Assembly: GCF_017875275.1 (NCBI RefSeq)
Contig: NZ_JAGGML010000001.1
Span: 4,361,001-4,425,000 of the forward strand
Reading direction: 5' to 3'
DNA from: Xanthobacter flavus
GTDB taxonomy: Bacteria > Pseudomonadota > Alphaproteobacteria > Rhizobiales > Xanthobacteraceae
Length of the DNA stretch: 64,000 bases
Shown here: positions 43,388 through 50,887 of the stretch, piece after piece
Layout of the letters: the number at the start of each line of letters is the position of its first letter
How positions within the stretch are numbered: position 1 is the stretch's first letter
Translations under genes and position numbers: made by a program
The notes under the pieces: generated by a model
What the model was told of the DNA's origin: nothing
What the model saw: only the letters and a program-made list of their open reading frames with translations
The model's database searches: none

Positions 43388-44938
43388 TTACTTCTTCTTG
43401 CCGGGGCCTCCCACTCCAGGAAAGCCCTTGGGCAGGCCGGGAAGGCCGCCGGGGAATTTGGATGGCAGGCCGCCGCCGGGCAGGCCGGGGAAGTTCGGAG
43501 GCAGGCCGCCGCCAGCGCCGCCGGGCATGCCGCCCTTGCCCATCTTCTCCGCCATCTCCTGCAGCATCTCGGGCGAGGGGCCGCCGCCGCCGAAGCCCAT
43601 CATGCCGGCGAGGCCGGCGAGCGGGCCGCGCTTGCCGGCGGCGCCGCCGAGCGACTTCATCACGTCGGCCATCTGGCGGTGCATCTTCAGGAGGCGGTTG
43701 ATCTCCTCCACCTTGGTGCCGGAGCCGGCGGCGATGCGGCGCTTGCGCGAGGCGTCGAGCAGCTTGGGGGCGCGGCGCTCCTTGGGGGTCATCGAGTTGA
43801 TGATGGCCACCTGCCGCTTGAACACCTTGTCGTCGAGATTGGCGCTGGCGATCTGGTTCTTCACCTTGGCGACGCCGGGCATGAGGCCCATGAGCCCGCC
43901 GAGGCCGCCCATCTTGGCCATCTGCTCCAGCTGGCCGCGCAGGTCGTCAAGGTCGAAGGTGCCCTTGCGCATGCGCTCGGCGGTGATCTTCGCCTTCTCG
44001 ATGTCGATATTCTCGGCGGCCCGCTCCACCAGGGCGACCACGTCGCCCATGCCGAGGATGCGGCCGGCCACGCGGTGGGGATCGAAATCCTCCAGCGCGT
44101 CCATCTTCTCGCCGGTGCCCAGCAGCTTGATGGGCTTGCCGGTGACGGCGCGCATGGAGAGCGCGGCGCCGCCGCGGCCATCGCCATCCGCACGCGTCAG
44201 CACGATGCCGGTGAGGCCGACGCGGCCGTCGAAGGCTTTCGCGGTGTTCACCGCGTCCTGGCCGGTGAGGCTGTCGGCGACCAGCAGCACTTCGTGCGGC
44301 TTGGTGAGGGCCTTCACCTCGGCCACCTCGGCCATCAGCCCCTCATCGAGGGTGACGCGGCCGGCGGTGTCGAGCATCACCACGTCGTAGCCGCCGAGCT
44401 TGGCCGCCTCGATGGCGCGCTTGGCGATCTGCACGGCGGACTGGCCGGCGACGATGGGAAGGGTCGCGACCTCCACCTGCTTGCCCAGCGTGGCCAGCTG
44501 CTCCATGGCCGCCGGACGGCGGGTGTCGAGCGAGGCCATCAGCACCTTGCGCTTGCCGCGTTCGGTGAGGCGCTTGGCGATCTTGGCGGTGGAGGTGGTC
44601 TTGCCCGAGCCCTGCAGGCCGACCATCAGGATCGGCACCGGGGCGGGGGCGTTCAGGTCGATGGGGTCGGCGTCGGAGCCGAGAGTCGCCACGAGCTCGT
44701 CGTGGACGATCTTCACCACCATCTGGCCGGGGGTGACGGACTTGATGACCTCCACGCCCACGGCGCGCTGGCGCACCCGGTCGGTGAAGGAGCGCACCAC
44801 GTCCAGCGCCACGTCCGCCTCGATCAGCGCGCGGCGCACCTCGCGCATGGCCTCGCCGACGTCGGCCTCGGTGAGGGCGCCGCGCCGCTTCAGCTTGTCG
44901 AGTATGCCGCCGAGGCGGTCGGAAAGGTTGTCGAACAT
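43388..44938 (-). CDS. ffh: Signal recognition particle protein Ffh (SRP54)
   Basis: A 516-residue SRP GTPase that targets nascent membrane proteins to FtsY and SecYEG. The N and G domains have [18 protein letters not shown] (P-loop), [21 protein letters not shown] and [13 protein letters not shown]; the M domain has [10 protein letters not shown], which binds 4.5S RNA. The tail is Gly/Met/Pro-rich and ends in Lys residues ([10 protein letters not shown]). The ATG at 44938 (MFDNLSDRL) is preferred over an in-frame GTG two codons upstream. Confidence 0.97.
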   Translation of the reverse strand: MFDNLSDRLGGILDKLKRRGALTEADVGEAMREVRRALIEADVALDVVRSFTDRVRQRAVGVEVIKSVTPGQMVVKIVHDELVATLGSDADPIDLNAPAPVPILMVGLQGSGKTTSTAKIAKRLTERGKRKVLMASLDTRRPAAMEQLATLGKQVEVATLPIVAGQSAVQIAKRAIEAAKLGGYDVVMLDTAGRVTLDEGLMAEVAEVKALTKPHEVLLVADSLTGQDAVNTAKAFDGRVGLTGIVLTRADGDGRGGAALSMRAVTGKPIKLLGTGEKMDALEDFDPHRVAGRILGMGDVVALVERAAENIDIEKAKITAERMRKGTFDLDDLRGQLEQMAKMGGLGGLMGLMPGVAKVKNQIASANLDDKVFKRQVAIINSMTPKERRAPKLLDASRKRRIAAGSGTKVEEINRLLKMHRQMADVMKSLGGAAGKRGPLAGLAGMMGFGGGGPSPEMLQEMAEKMGKGGMPGGAGGGLPPNFPGLPGGGLPSKFPGGLPGLPKGFPGVGGPGKKK

Positions 44939-45328
44939 GGGCACCCATGCGTTGAGGGTTCACACCGGACCGCTATGATCTCCCGCGCCGCGCAGGACGA
45001 GATGACGCCGCATCAAGCCAACGCAAAGCACGCCCGAGGGCGCATCGCGCTGTCGGGCGGGGGCCTCCGGGCTCTCGGCCCGGTCGGCGGGATCGGCATG
45101 GCCGTCCGTGTGAAGCTGGGGCTGTTAGCAGGTTTGGGGGCGAGAGGCAAATTTCCCGGCGGAAAGCCCATCGCGCACGGGCATCCTGCGCTGGCGCCTT
45201 CGCTGCGGCAAGTTTCGCCTTGCAGGCGAAGTTTGCGCGGAACGCCACTACTAGGCGTCATCGGAAGAGCGCATGTTTCCATTGGCGCATCACGCGCGGG
45301 TCCGCCGGCCACCGGCGGGGAGGAAACC
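44939..45328. other. Intergenic region between ffh and alpha/beta hydrolase
   Basis: About 390 bp between divergent genes; no gene, tRNA or SRP RNA recognised. It holds a small stem-loop ttcgcc-ttgca-ggcgaa (45218-45234) and presumably the promoters of both genes, which I cannot place with confidence. Confidence 0.5.
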
Positions 45329-46216
45329 ATGCCCCAGACTTCGACTGCCCCCGAAGCAAGCCAGATCGTTCCCTTTCCCGCCGATTTCCGTGTCCAGGAG
45401 ATCGCGACCAACGGCACCACCCTCCATGTCCGCACCGGCGGGCAGGGGCCGGCGGTGCTGCTCATCCACGGCTATGGCGAGACCGGCGACATGTGGGGCG
45501 CGCTCGCCGCAGCGCTGGCGCCGACGCACACGGTGGTAGTGCCGGACCTGCGCGGCATGGGCCTCTCGGCCAAGCCGCCCGGCGGCTACGACAAGAAGAC
45601 CCAGGGCGCCGACATGGCGGGCCTGCTCGATGCCCTCGGCATCGACAAGGTTGCGCTCGTCACCCACGACATCGGCAACATGGTGGGCTTCGCCTTCGCC
45701 GCGCTCCATCGTGACCGAGTGACGAAGTTCGCGCTCATCGACGCGCCGCTGCCGGGCGTCGGGCCATGGGAGGAGATTCTCAAGAACCCGCTGCTCTGGC
45801 ATTTCCGCTTCGGTGGGCCGGACATGGAGCGCCTCGTTGCCGGGCGCGAGCGCATCTATCTCGATCGCTTCTGGAACGAATTCTCCGCCGATCCGAGCCA
45901 TTTCTCCGAGGCCGCGCGCGCCCATTACGCCGCGCTCTATGCGCAGCCCGGCGCCATGCATGCGGGCTTCGCCCAGTTCGCGGCCTTCGACCAGGACGCC
46001 GTCGACAACGCGGAATTCCTCAAGGCGGGCAAGCTCGCCATGCCGGTGCTGGCGCTGGGCGGCGAGCATTCGTTCGGCCTGACCATGGCCGAGGTGATGC
46101 GTTTCGCCGCCACCGACGTGACGGGCGACGTGGTGCCCGGCAGTGGCCACTGGATCATGGAAGAGAATCCCGCCGCCACCATCGCGTTGGTGACGGACTT
46201 TCTGGACGGGAAGTAG
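45329..46216 (+). CDS. Alpha/beta hydrolase, epoxide-hydrolase-like
   Basis: A 295-residue hydrolase. HGYGETGDMW (oxyanion region), the nucleophilic Asp in THDIGNMVGF, and PGSGHWIMEENP (catalytic His) match the epoxide hydrolase / haloalkane dehalogenase subgroup that uses Asp. The lid domain has RFGGPDMERLVAGRERIYLDRFW, typical of epoxide-hydrolase-like proteins. AGGAAA lies 5 bp before the ATG at 45329. The real substrate is unknown. It is the second Asp-nucleophile hydrolase in the window. Confidence 0.87.
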   Translation: MPQTSTAPEASQIVPFPADFRVQEIATNGTTLHVRTGGQGPAVLLIHGYGETGDMWGALAAALAPTHTVVVPDLRGMGLSAKPPGGYDKKTQGADMAGLLDALGIDKVALVTHDIGNMVGFAFAALHRDRVTKFALIDAPLPGVGPWEEILKNPLLWHFRFGGPDMERLVAGRERIYLDRFWNEFSADPSHFSEAARAHYAALYAQPGAMHAGFAQFAAFDQDAVDNAEFLKAGKLAMPVLALGGEHSFGLTMAEVMRFAATDVTGDVVPGSGHWIMEENPAATIALVTDFLDGK

Positions 46217-46289
46217 AAGCCCGCTCAGGCCCCGTCTCCCCCCTGCTCGGCGGTCGTGCTAAATCACGGCCGTCACAGGAGGTCAGCCC

Positions 46290-46559
46290 ATGTCCGAGAA
46301 CAACCAGCTCACGCGCTTTTTCGGCGGTTCGCCGGCCTGGGTGCTGGTGCGGCTCGTGCTGCTCTCGGTGGTGGTGGGCGTGATTCTGGCCGCCCTCGGG
46401 CTCGATCCGATGAACATATTCACCAGCCTTCAGCGCCTGCTGCGCAACCTGTTCAGCTTCAGCTTCGAGGCGGTGGAGCGCATGTGGCGCTATTTCCTGC
46501 TGGGCGCCGTCATCGTCATCCCGCTCTGGCTGCTGATGCGGGTGTTCGGCCGGCGCTGA
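46290..46559 (+). CDS. Small two-helix membrane protein (DUF6460-like)
   Basis: An 89-residue protein, MSENNQLTRFFGGSPAWVLVRL, with helices at about 17-36 (VLVRLVLLSVVVGVILAALG) and 67-84. Between them, FTSLQRLLRNLFSFSFEAVERMW is amphipathic. The pattern resembles the alphaproteobacterial DUF6460 family; I am moderately sure. AGGAGGTC precedes the ATG. The MATE gene begins 4 bp after its stop. Confidence 0.7.
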   Translation: MSENNQLTRFFGGSPAWVLVRLVLLSVVVGVILAALGLDPMNIFTSLQRLLRNLFSFSFEAVERMWRYFLLGAVIVIPLWLLMRVFGRR

Positions 46560-46563
46560 GGCC

Positions 46564-47886
46564 GTGTCGCTCGCGGCTGTTTCCGGGGGCGTGACGCACC
46601 GGCGCGTGCTGGCCATCGCGCTGCCCATGACGCTGGCGCACCTCACCACGCCCTTGCTGGGCGTGGTGGATGCGGCGGTGGTGGGCCGGCTCGGCAGCGC
46701 TGCCCTGCTGGGCGGCGTGGCGCTGGCCTCCGTCATCTTCGACATGCTGTTCTGGGTGTTCGGCTTCCTGCGCATGGGCACGGTGGGCCTCGCCGCGCAG
46801 GCGGTGGGGCGGCGCGATGCGGTGGAGGAACGGGCGGTGCTGGCGCGCGGCCTGCTGGTGGCCGGAGCGCTCGGCCTCCTCATCGTGCTGCTGCGCACGC
46901 CCATCGAGAGCGCGGCCCTGTCGCTGGCCGGGGCGAGCGCGGAGGTGAACGCGGCGGTGCGCGACTATTACGCCATCCGCATCTTCGCCGCGCCCTTCAC
47001 GCTCGCGAACTATGTGGTGCTGGGCTGGCTGGTGGGCCTCGGCCGCACCGGGCGGGCGCTCGCCCTTCAGCTGGGCATCAATGTCCTCAACATGGGCCTG
47101 TCGGCCGCCCTCGTACTCGGTGCCGGATGGGGCGTTCCCGGCTCGGCGGCCGGCACGCTGGTCGCCGAGATCGCCGGCGCGGTGGCGGGCGTCGCGGTGT
47201 GCGCCGGCCTGCTGGGCGGGCGGCTCGGGGTGGCGCGGGCGGTGCTCATCGACAAGGCGCGCCTCATCGAGACGGTCATGCTCAATCGCGACATCATGAT
47301 CCGCACCGCGGCTCTGATGTTCGCCTTTTCCTTCTTCGCCGCGCAGGGCGCGCGGGCGGGGGACGTGACGCTGGCCGCCAACGCCGTCCTCCAGAACATG
47401 GTGATGGTGGCCGCCTATTTCCTCGACGGCTTCGCCACCGCCGCCGAGCAGATCTGCGGCTCCGCCGTGGGCGCGCGGCGCCGGGCGGATTTCTCCGCCG
47501 GCGTGCGGCTTTGCCTCGTCTGGGGCTTCGCCTTCGCGGTGCTGGCGGGGGCGGTCTACCTCGTCACCGGCCCGGCCATCGTGGACGCCATGAGCACCAG
47601 CCCCGAGGTGCGGGCCGAGGCGCGGGTCTTTCTGCTCTACGCCGCCCTGCTGCCGGTGGCGGGGGTGACGGCCTATGCCTTCGATGGCGTGTATATCGGC
47701 GCGCTCTGGTCGCGCGACATGCGCAACCTGATGCTGGCCTCCCTCGTCGTCTATCTCGGCGTGTTCCTGGCGCTGCGGCCCCTCGGCAATCACGGCCTGT
47801 GGCTCGCGATGCTCGCCTTCCTGCTCGCACGCGGCGGCTTGCAGGCCCTGCGCCTGCCCGCCCTGGTGCGGCGGACCTTCGGCTGA
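46564..47886 (+). CDS. MATE family efflux transporter (DinF-like)
   Basis: A 440-residue, 12-helix antiporter with a GTG start. ALPMTLAHLTTPLLGVVDAAVVGRLG and FGFLRMGTVGLAAQAVGRRD are typical of the DinF subgroup of MATE pumps, and the second half repeats the pattern (FLDGFATAAEQICGSAVGARRR). Such proteins export cationic drugs or organic compounds using proton or sodium gradients. The 4-bp gap to the upstream small membrane gene indicates one operon. Confidence 0.92.
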   Translation: MSLAAVSGGVTHRRVLAIALPMTLAHLTTPLLGVVDAAVVGRLGSAALLGGVALASVIFDMLFWVFGFLRMGTVGLAAQAVGRRDAVEERAVLARGLLVAGALGLLIVLLRTPIESAALSLAGASAEVNAAVRDYYAIRIFAAPFTLANYVVLGWLVGLGRTGRALALQLGINVLNMGLSAALVLGAGWGVPGSAAGTLVAEIAGAVAGVAVCAGLLGGRLGVARAVLIDKARLIETVMLNRDIMIRTAALMFAFSFFAAQGARAGDVTLAANAVLQNMVMVAAYFLDGFATAAEQICGSAVGARRRADFSAGVRLCLVWGFAFAVLAGAVYLVTGPAIVDAMSTSPEVRAEARVFLLYAALLPVAGVTAYAFDGVYIGALWSRDMRNLMLASLVVYLGVFLALRPLGNHGLWLAMLAFLLARGGLQALRLPALVRRTFG

Positions 47887-47916
47887 GGCCAAGCCCACGC
47901 GGCGCTAGAGCACGCG

Positions 47917-47945
47917 CCGATCTGATTGCGTCGCAATCAGATCGG
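47917..47945. repeat. Perfect 14-bp inverted repeat after the MATE gene
   Basis: ccgatctgattgcg-t-cgcaatcagatcgg, flanked by tagagcacg and atcacgcgttct. It sits directly before a family D copy and shares its flank style, so it may be a related element as well as a terminator for the MATE operon. Confidence 0.7.
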
Positions 47946-47963
47946 ATCACGCGTTCTCTTTCT

Positions 47964-48021
47964 TGAGTTTAGAGGGCGATTCACCGATCAAGTTGATTCA
48001 ACTTGATCGGATCGCGCTCTA
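47964..48021. repeat. Palindromic repeat family D, copy 3
   Basis: gagtttagagggcgattcaccgatcaagttgattcaacttgatcggatcgcgctctag, with a 12-bp perfect stem; the best-conserved of the three copies. Confidence 0.8.
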
Positions 48022-48066
48022 GAGCGTCACCCGCTTGGCATCGGTCGAAGACCGAGGCCGACGGTA

Positions 48067-48417
48067 TCAATCCAGATCGGGAAAGACGTGCGCCCCGCCT
48101 GCGCCGAGGGGCAGGTCGCGCACCCAGCGCACGGCTGTGAGCGGCAGCGGCGCATAAAGGTGCGGGAAGAGGGCACCGCCGCGCGAGGGCTCCCACTTCA
48201 GCGCCGCGCCGAGCGCCGCGACCTCCACCGCCACCAGCTTCAGGTCGGCCTGCCCGGCGAAGTGCTTCGCCGCCGTCTCGCGGGCCTGCGCGGCGGTGGA
48301 GAAATGGATGTAGCCGTCCGCAACATCCACCGGCGCGCCGGTGAACACGCGCGCGTGCTCGGCGGCGGCCCAGAGCGCGGCGGGGGCGATCTTGTAGATG
48401 AGCGGGGCGGCGGTCAC
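48067..48417 (-). CDS. DUF952 family protein
   Basis: A 116-residue protein: LIYKIAPAALWAAAEHARVFTGAPVDVADGYIHFSTAAQ is the DUF952 signature (YIHFS). The fold is predicted to be like ADP-ribosyltransferase/RNA 2'-phosphotransferase-type small proteins, but no activity is established to my knowledge. It ends at VFPDLD. The IS1595 element begins about 90 bp upstream of its start, so its promoter lies close to the insertion. Confidence 0.9.
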   Translation of the reverse strand: MTAAPLIYKIAPAALWAAAEHARVFTGAPVDVADGYIHFSTAAQARETAAKHFAGQADLKLVAVEVAALGAALKWEPSRGGALFPHLYAPLPLTAVRWVRDLPLGAGGAHVFPDLD

Positions 48418-48535
48418 GGGCGATGCTCCTCGGGCGTCCTTGGGGTGGGTCGGCGCCGCACATAGGCCGGGACGAACGAAAGGGCAACTGCGTTCGCCTT
48501 ATGGTTGCATGCGGACTGAAGTCCGCATATTATAC

Positions 48536-48565
48536 TTGACGTACCCAGGCAGACGGTTCTATAAG
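48536..48565 (+). promoter_or_regulatory. Promoter of the IS1595 transposase
   Basis: -35 TTGACG (48536-48541), 18-bp spacer, -10 TATAAG (48560-48565), followed by AAGGAG and the ATG at 48586. This is the clearest sigma-70-type promoter in the window. The palindrome at 48510-48527 just upstream could be an operator or IS end structure. Confidence 0.7.
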
Positions 48566-48585
48566 AACGGTCAAGGAGATACGTC

Positions 48586-49542
48586 ATGTCCGCCCTGTCC
48601 GACCGCCACTTTCACGATGAGGCCGCCGCCTACCGCTTCGTAGAAGCGCATGTTTGGGCAAACGGCCCGGTGTGCCCTCACTGCGGCAACGTGGATGCGG
48701 CGAAGATCGGCAAGCTCAAGGGCGACAGCACCCGTCTCGGCGTTCACAAGTGCTACGCCTGCCGCAAACCCTTCACCGTAAAAATCGGCACCATCTTCGA
48801 AAGCAGCCACGTCAAGTTGCACCTCTGGCTGCAAGCCATCTTCCTTGTGGCCTCTTCGAAGAAGGGCATTTCCGCCAACCAGCTTCACCGGACCCTTGGC
48901 GTCACCCTCAAGACCGCGTGGTTCATGGGGCATCGTATCCGCGAGGCCATGCGCGACGGCTCGCTTGGTCCGCTGGGTGGAGAAGGCCAGATTGTCGAGG
49001 CTGATGAAACCTATTTCGGCAAGACCGAGAACCAGCCCAAGATGACCACCAGCGGGCGCCCCTTCACCAAGAGCGGCAAGTCTGGCCCTTCCGGTAAGCG
49101 CGCCGTCCTTGGGCTTGTGGAGCGGGGCGGAAAGGTCCGCACTTTCCACGTCGCTCAGGCGAACAAGGAGAATGTTGCAGCGCTCGTGTCGCAGAACGTG
49201 GCTCGCGAAAGCCGCCTGTTCACTGACGAGAGCCGCCTTTACGGCGAAGTGGGCAAGCTCTTCGCCGACCACCAGACCACCAAGCATTCAGCTGGTGAGT
49301 ACGTCAGGGAAGGCGGCATCCACTCCAACACCATCGAAAGCTATTTCTCGGTGTTCAAGCGTGGCATGCGCGGCACTTACCAGCACTGCGCTGAAAAGCA
49401 CCTGCACCGCTATCTTGCGGAGTTCGATTTCCGGCATAATCGCCGTGTCGCGTTGGGCGTGAACGACACCGCCCGCGCTGATGGCATCCTCTCCGGTGTG
49501 GTCGGCAAGCGCCTCACCTATCAAACGGCTCGTGCAAGGTGA
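48586..49542 (+). CDS. IS1595 family transposase
   Basis: A 318-residue transposase. The N-terminal zinc ribbon is VCPHCGNVDA...KCYACRKPFTVKIGTIFESS. The ISXO2-like DDE/DDN-type catalytic domain has the first Asp in VEADETYFG, the second in LFTDESRLYG, and the region HSAGEYVREGGIHSNTIESYFSVFKRG, where Asn/Glu replaces the usual third acid as in IS1595. It ends RHLAEFDFRHNRR-like (YLAEFDFRHNRRVAL). The gene looks intact. Confidence 0.95.
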   Translation: MSALSDRHFHDEAAAYRFVEAHVWANGPVCPHCGNVDAAKIGKLKGDSTRLGVHKCYACRKPFTVKIGTIFESSHVKLHLWLQAIFLVASSKKGISANQLHRTLGVTLKTAWFMGHRIREAMRDGSLGPLGGEGQIVEADETYFGKTENQPKMTTSGRPFTKSGKSGPSGKRAVLGLVERGGKVRTFHVAQANKENVAALVSQNVARESRLFTDESRLYGEVGKLFADHQTTKHSAGEYVREGGIHSNTIESYFSVFKRGMRGTYQHCAEKHLHRYLAEFDFRHNRRVALGVNDTARADGILSGVVGKRLTYQTARAR

Positions 49543-49550
49543 GAAACCAT

Positions 49551-49745
49551 ATGGCGTCTGGCGACCCTCAAAATACAAGCCGAAAGCCCAGCGGGAAAAA
49601 GGCCAAAAAGCTTAGTCAGGAAGAACAGTCCCGGCGGTTCATAAATACCGCCCGGGAGCTTGAGGTTGATGAAAGTGGTGCATCTTTCGATAAGGCTGTG
49701 AAGGCGGTTCTACCAACTACGAAAGCAGAGCCAGACGGCGCATGA
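49551..49745 (+). CDS. IS1595 passenger protein, small and basic
   Basis: A 64-residue protein MASGDPQNTSRKPSGKKAKK with a Lys-rich N-terminus and LSQEEQSRRFINTARELEVDESGASFDKAVKAV. Similar short proteins often accompany IS1595-type transposases and lie a few bases after them, as here (8 bp). Function unknown. Its 3' end overlaps the end of the convergent next gene by 29 bp. Confidence 0.75.
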   Translation: MASGDPQNTSRKPSGKKAKKLSQEEQSRRFINTARELEVDESGASFDKAVKAVLPTTKAEPDGA

Positions 49746-49965
49746 ATGCCGCACATGAGTCGAGAATCGTTTTGGCCTCTTCTTCGGTATAGGTTTGCTT
49801 AGGGTGCATCGTCTCGGTCCGCCAAGCCTGGTTAACATTCGTAAGCAGTAGGTGTACCTCTCGCCACTCCCGTTGCTCTGCTCCTTTAGGAAGATCGTCT
49901 ATCTTTCTGCCGATATTTCCCAAAATTACGCCCCAAGTGATAGGCTCCCCGTGCTTATTTTGCAC
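49717..49965 (-). CDS. Small HEPN-like protein with R-x4-H motif
   Basis: An 82-residue protein from the GTG at 49965 (encodes QNKHGEPITWGVILGNIGRK...). The C-terminal half reads NVNQAWRTETMHPKQTYTEE; WRTETMH fits the R-x4-H motif of HEPN-fold ribonucleases and helices follow (EEAKTILDSCAAFMRRLALL). HEPN domains normally have about 110-130 residues, so this may be a minimal or truncated form. Its codon use matches the transposase, not the chromosome. It converges on the passenger gene. The family call is by motif only. Confidence 0.6.
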   Translation of the reverse strand: MQNKHGEPITWGVILGNIGRKIDDLPKGAEQREWREVHLLLTNVNQAWRTETMHPKQTYTEEEAKTILDSCAAFMRRLALLS

Positions 49966-50013
49966 AGGGGGCGCGGCGTTGCGCAGGGCGCCCGGTCCGC
50001 ATCCGGATTCGCC

Positions 50014-50053
50014 GTCGAGCAAAGACCGTCGAGGCAAAGGCACGTCGAGGCAA
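50014..50053. promoter_or_regulatory. Three direct repeats before the S24 regulator
   Basis: GTCGAGCAAA (50014), GTCGAGGCAA (50028) and GTCGAGGCAA (50044), spaced 14 and 16 bp. They end 15 bp before the regulator ATG and could be an operator for autoregulation. Confidence 0.4.
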
Positions 50054-50067
50054 GGAACGTCTTTCCC

Positions 50068-50745
50068 ATGCTGACCCACGGTAAGATATGGCGTGCCGTC
50101 GACCAACTCGCCGAGCAGCACGGGCTCTCCACCTCCGGCCTCGCGCGGCGGGCGGGGCTCGATCCCACCACCTTCAACCGCTCCAAGCGCATCACCATTG
50201 ACGGCCGCCCGCGCTGGCCCTCCACCGAGAGCATCGCCAAGGCGCTCGCCGCCACCGGCACCAGCCCGGAGCAGTTCTTCTCGCTGCTGGACGCCTCCGA
50301 GCGGCCGGCCCATGGCGGCGGCTTTGCCGAAGATGCGCCCGTCCCGGCGCCGCGCCCGCTCAACGCCATTCCGCAGATCGGTTTCGCCCAGGCCGGCTCC
50401 GGCGGCTTCTTCGACGATGCCGGCTTCCCGGTGGGCGCCGGCTGGGACGAGGTCGTCTTTCCCGATGTCCACGACGCCCACGCCTATGCGCTGGAGATCG
50501 CCGGCGATTCCATGGAGCCGGTCTATCGCGACGGCGACGTGGTGGTGGTCTCCCCCGCCTCCGAGCCGCGCCGCGGCGACCGGGTGGTGCTGAAGACCAG
50601 GGAGGGCGAGGTGCTGGCCAAGGAGCTTGTGCGCAAGACCGCCCGCCACATCGAGCTGCGCTCCCTCAACCCCGCCCACGAGGACCGGCAGATACCGCTC
50701 GATCAGGTGGACTGGATCGCGCGGATCGTGTGGGCGAGCCAGTAG
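50068..50745 (+). CDS. HTH regulator with S24 (LexA/CI-like) peptidase domain
   Basis: A 225-residue protein. The N-terminal XRE-like HTH (IWRAVDQLAEQHGLSTSGLARRAGLDPTTFNRSK) is followed by a linker and a C-terminal S24 domain. The catalytic Ser is in IAGDSMEPVY and the Lys in RVVLKTREGEVLAKEL. It lacks a clear Ala-Gly cleavage site (FAQAGSGG is a candidate). Proteins of this kind occur singly in most Hyphomicrobiales and may be domesticated phage repressors. The ATG at 50068 matches the conserved N-terminus MLTHGKIW. Confidence 0.9.
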   Translation: MLTHGKIWRAVDQLAEQHGLSTSGLARRAGLDPTTFNRSKRITIDGRPRWPSTESIAKALAATGTSPEQFFSLLDASERPAHGGGFAEDAPVPAPRPLNAIPQIGFAQAGSGGFFDDAGFPVGAGWDEVVFPDVHDAHAYALEIAGDSMEPVYRDGDVVVVSPASEPRRGDRVVLKTREGEVLAKELVRKTARHIELRSLNPAHEDRQIPLDQVDWIARIVWASQ

Positions 50746-50771
50746 GGACACAAAGCGGCTCGACGAGAGAC

Positions 50772-50864
50772 ATCGCTGTCGCCCTCCGGCTCGACCGGAG
50801 CACCCATCCCGACGTTTGTCCCGGCGGCGGAATGGGCCCTCCGGTCGAGCCGGAGGGCGACGGC
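50772..50864. repeat. Palindromic repeat family A, copy 4
   Basis: gccctccggctcgaccggagc and ccctccggtcgagccggaggg with GGAATGGG between. It lies between the convergent regulator and ligase genes. Confidence 0.78.
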
Positions 50865-50887
50865 CCACATCTGAGCGCGCCGCCCCC

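Larger units (their letters stand above)
48500..49965. mobile_element. IS1595-family insertion element with passenger genes
   Basis: An island of lower GC and different codon use than either side, carrying an IS1595-type transposase and two small genes. Boundaries are approximate: I could not find convincing terminal inverted repeats or a target-site duplication. The left edge has a palindrome TGCGGACT-ga-AGTCCGCA (48510-48527). Confidence 0.8.

Noticed and set aside
44945-45328. SRP 4.5S RNA or tRNA gene next to ffh
   Set aside because: No tRNA-like T-arm or GGAA-tetraloop SRP core is visible, only a short 6-bp stem.
48481-49990. Exact ends and target duplication of the IS1595 element
   Set aside because: No inverted terminal repeat or 8-bp direct repeat convinced me at either side, so boundaries are given as approximate.
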